This document shows positions 6,193 to 6,596 of a stretch of DNA of 6,596 nt, one piece after another. A program made the translations under genes and the position numbers. The notes below the pieces were generated by a model. The model made no database searches. It was not told the DNA's origin and was given only the letters and a program-made list of their open reading frames with translations. Numbering within the stretch: position 1 is the first letter of the stretch; each line of letters opens with the position of its first letter. This stretch comes from JBBRLA01 sp038231615. Its GTDB lineage: Bacteria; Myxococcota_A; Polyangia; Palsa-1104; JAEUJZ01. Where the stretch lies: NCBI GenBank assembly GCA_038231615.1, contig JBBRLA010000500.1, forward strand, positions 1-6,596, in the 5' to 3' direction.

Positions 6193-6211
6193 CTGTCCTC
6201 GTCGAGGACAG
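6193..6211. promoter_or_regulatory. Perfect 19-nt palindrome upstream of tRNA-Asn
   Basis: CTGTCCTCG-t-CGAGGACAG has 9-nt arms with a single central base and ends 6 nt before the mature tRNA. As DNA it could be an operator at the transcription start. As RNA it would form an 8-bp hairpin (loop GTC) in the tRNA leader, a possible processing signal. No T-run follows, so it would not be expected to stop transcription into the tRNA. Confidence 0.5.
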
Positions 6212-6217
6212 TGCTGT

Positions 6218-6292
6218 TCCGGCGTAGCTCAGCGGTAGAGCAGGTGGCTGTTAACCACCGGGCCGGGGGTTCGATTCCCTCCGCCGGAGCCA
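6218..6292 (+). tRNA. tRNA-Asn (anticodon GTT)
   Basis: This is a complete 75-nt cloverleaf. The acceptor stem is TCCGGCG (6218-6224) with CGCCGGA (6282-6288), followed by discriminator G and an encoded CCA (6290-6292). The D-arm is GCTC/GAGC with loop AGCGGTA. The anticodon stem is GGTGG/CCACC around loop CTGTTAA, with GTT at 6250-6252. The variable loop has 5 nt. The T-arm is GGGGG/CCCTC, with one G-U pair, around TTCGATT. All stems are intact, so the gene should be functional even though its 3' end abuts a recombinase gene. Confidence 0.97.
6250..6292 (+). other. Probable integration (att) site in the 3' part of tRNA-Asn
   Basis: A tyrosine recombinase gene converges on the tRNA from the 3' side, the usual arrangement when an element has integrated into the anticodon-loop-to-CCA part of a tRNA and restored it. 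The exact core cannot be defined because the other element end, with its duplicate of the tRNA 3' sequence, is outside the window; no second copy of this segment is visible here. Confidence 0.4.
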
Positions 6293-6596
6293 GAGGGTGA
6301 CGCGGTGAAAATGGGGGGCAGGTTGTGGACCAGCCGTGGACCACGAAGGGTTGATGAGGCTGCGGCCTGATCGCCCAAGCCGCCCCCTGTGATGTGGGCG
6401 TAGATCTCGGTGACCGCCCCCTGTGATGTGGGCGTAGATCTCGGTGACCGCCCTGGAACTGTGCCCGATCCAGTCGCACACCTCATCGAGCGACCAGCGG
6501 CGCGTCACCCCAAGCACCTCGTAGCCCCGGAGCAACCCTGCGCAGGCCGTATGTCGCAGGGCATGGTAGGTGACTTCGGTTGGGCCGACAAATCCC
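6251..6596 (-). CDS. Tyrosine recombinase/integrase, C-terminal part (5' end outside window)
   Basis: This is the catalytic end of a phage-type integrase that would cut and rejoin att sites. The frame is open to the right edge, so the gene begins outside the window; 114 residues are visible. YHALRHT (H11, R14 of the visible part) is the HxxR box, WIGHSS supplies the third His (H45), and TEIYAHIT carries the nucleophilic Tyr54 at the usual nine-residue spacing. Immediately beyond the Tyr a 34-bp duplication changes the frame, so the last ~50 residues (from GHRDLRP on) are unlike integrase tails, and the final RESNPRPGG is only antisense translation of the tRNA. The TAA stop lies in the tRNA anticodon loop. 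In the alternative frame the tail reads DQAAASSTLRGPRLVHN, which looks more like a natural integrase C-terminus. All visible catalytic residues are present; activity depends on the unseen N-terminal part and on tolerance of the altered tail. Confidence 0.85.
   Translation of the reverse strand, partial: GFVGPTEVTYHALRHTACAGLLRGYEVLGVTRRWSLDEVCDWIGHSSRAVTEIYAHITGGGHRDLRPHHRGRLGRSGRSLINPSWSTAGPQPAPHFHRVTLWLRRRESNPRPGG
6325..6345. repeat. Paired gtggacca repeats between integrase end and tRNA
   Basis: gtggacca occurs at 6325-6332 and 6336-6343, offset by 11 nt (one helical turn), and the second copy sits in an 11-nt palindrome cgtgg-a-ccacg (6335-6345). The location, about 35-50 bp inside the element from the tRNA 3' end, is where arm-type integrase or excisionase sites are often found. 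The assignment is speculative, since the same bases also lie within the integrase tail reading frame. Confidence 0.3.
6380..6453. repeat. Exact 34-bp tandem duplication in the integrase gene
   Basis: Copies 6381-6414 and 6415-6448 are identical; the periodicity extends to 6380 and to 6453, where a partial third unit (cgccc) ends. Read on the minus strand each copy spans the codons for the catalytic-Tyr motif (TEIYAHITG). Because 34 is not a multiple of 3, the second-read copy is in a different frame. The perfect identity indicates a recent event or an assembly error. Confidence 0.95.

Noticed and set aside
6381..6448. CRISPR-like repeat
   Set aside because: Only two copies, directly adjacent with no spacer, and within integrase coding sequence.
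6229..6486. Separate small minus-strand protein ending in GGNRTPG and HLLYR
   Set aside because: It is the alternative frame of the integrase tail, created by the 34-bp duplication, followed by antisense translation of the tRNA; it is not an independent gene.

Overview
The window is GC-rich DNA with the look of a Myxococcota (deltaproteobacterial) chromosome. The lineage hint is the central gene, whose N-terminus resembles the PilZ variant expanded in Myxococcus (TIGR02266-like) and whose body is a very long Pro/Ala/Ser-rich linker. This is inference; no 16S rRNA or other marker is present.

Layout from left to right. Positions 1-146 hold no gene, but 9-125 can fold into a branched structure closed by an 11-of-12 inverted repeat with three internal hairpins. 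Positions 147-1952 (minus) encode an exported gamma-glutamyltransferase with a complete catalytic set. A 159-bp divergent intergenic region (1953-2111) follows, with 11-nt imperfect tandem repeats, a candidate sigma-54 promoter and a GC-rich dyad. Positions 2112-4817 (plus) encode a 901-residue protein: PilZ-like domain, long low-complexity linker, one membrane span, two PEGA-like repeats and a Lys/Thr/Asp repeat tail. Its stop overlaps the start of a metal-dependent amidohydrolase (4814-6109) with a hydrophobic signal segment ending in a possible lipobox. The last two genes are probably one translationally coupled unit acting at the cell envelope.

The right end is the edge of a mobile element. 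A complete tRNA-Asn(GTT) gene with encoded CCA (6218-6292) has a plausible promoter and a perfect 19-nt dyad just upstream. Convergent to it, on the minus strand, is the C-terminal part of a tyrosine recombinase (6251 to beyond 6596) with HxxR, GH and the catalytic Tyr visible. Its frame runs antisense into the tRNA. A 34-bp tandem duplication starts at the catalytic-Tyr coding region and shifts the frame of the integrase tail. The geometry suggests an integrative element or prophage that used the 3' part of tRNA-Asn as attachment site and extends to the right of the window.

The genes form three functional groups: glutathione/gamma-glutamyl catabolism in the periplasm (ggt), an envelope-spanning PilZ-PEGA protein coupled to an exported hydrolase of unknown substrate, and an integration module at a tRNA. 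I see no defence system, CRISPR array or biosynthetic cluster. The most unusual items are the PilZ-TM-PEGA-repeat architecture, the branched repeat at the left edge and the frameshifting duplication in the integrase.
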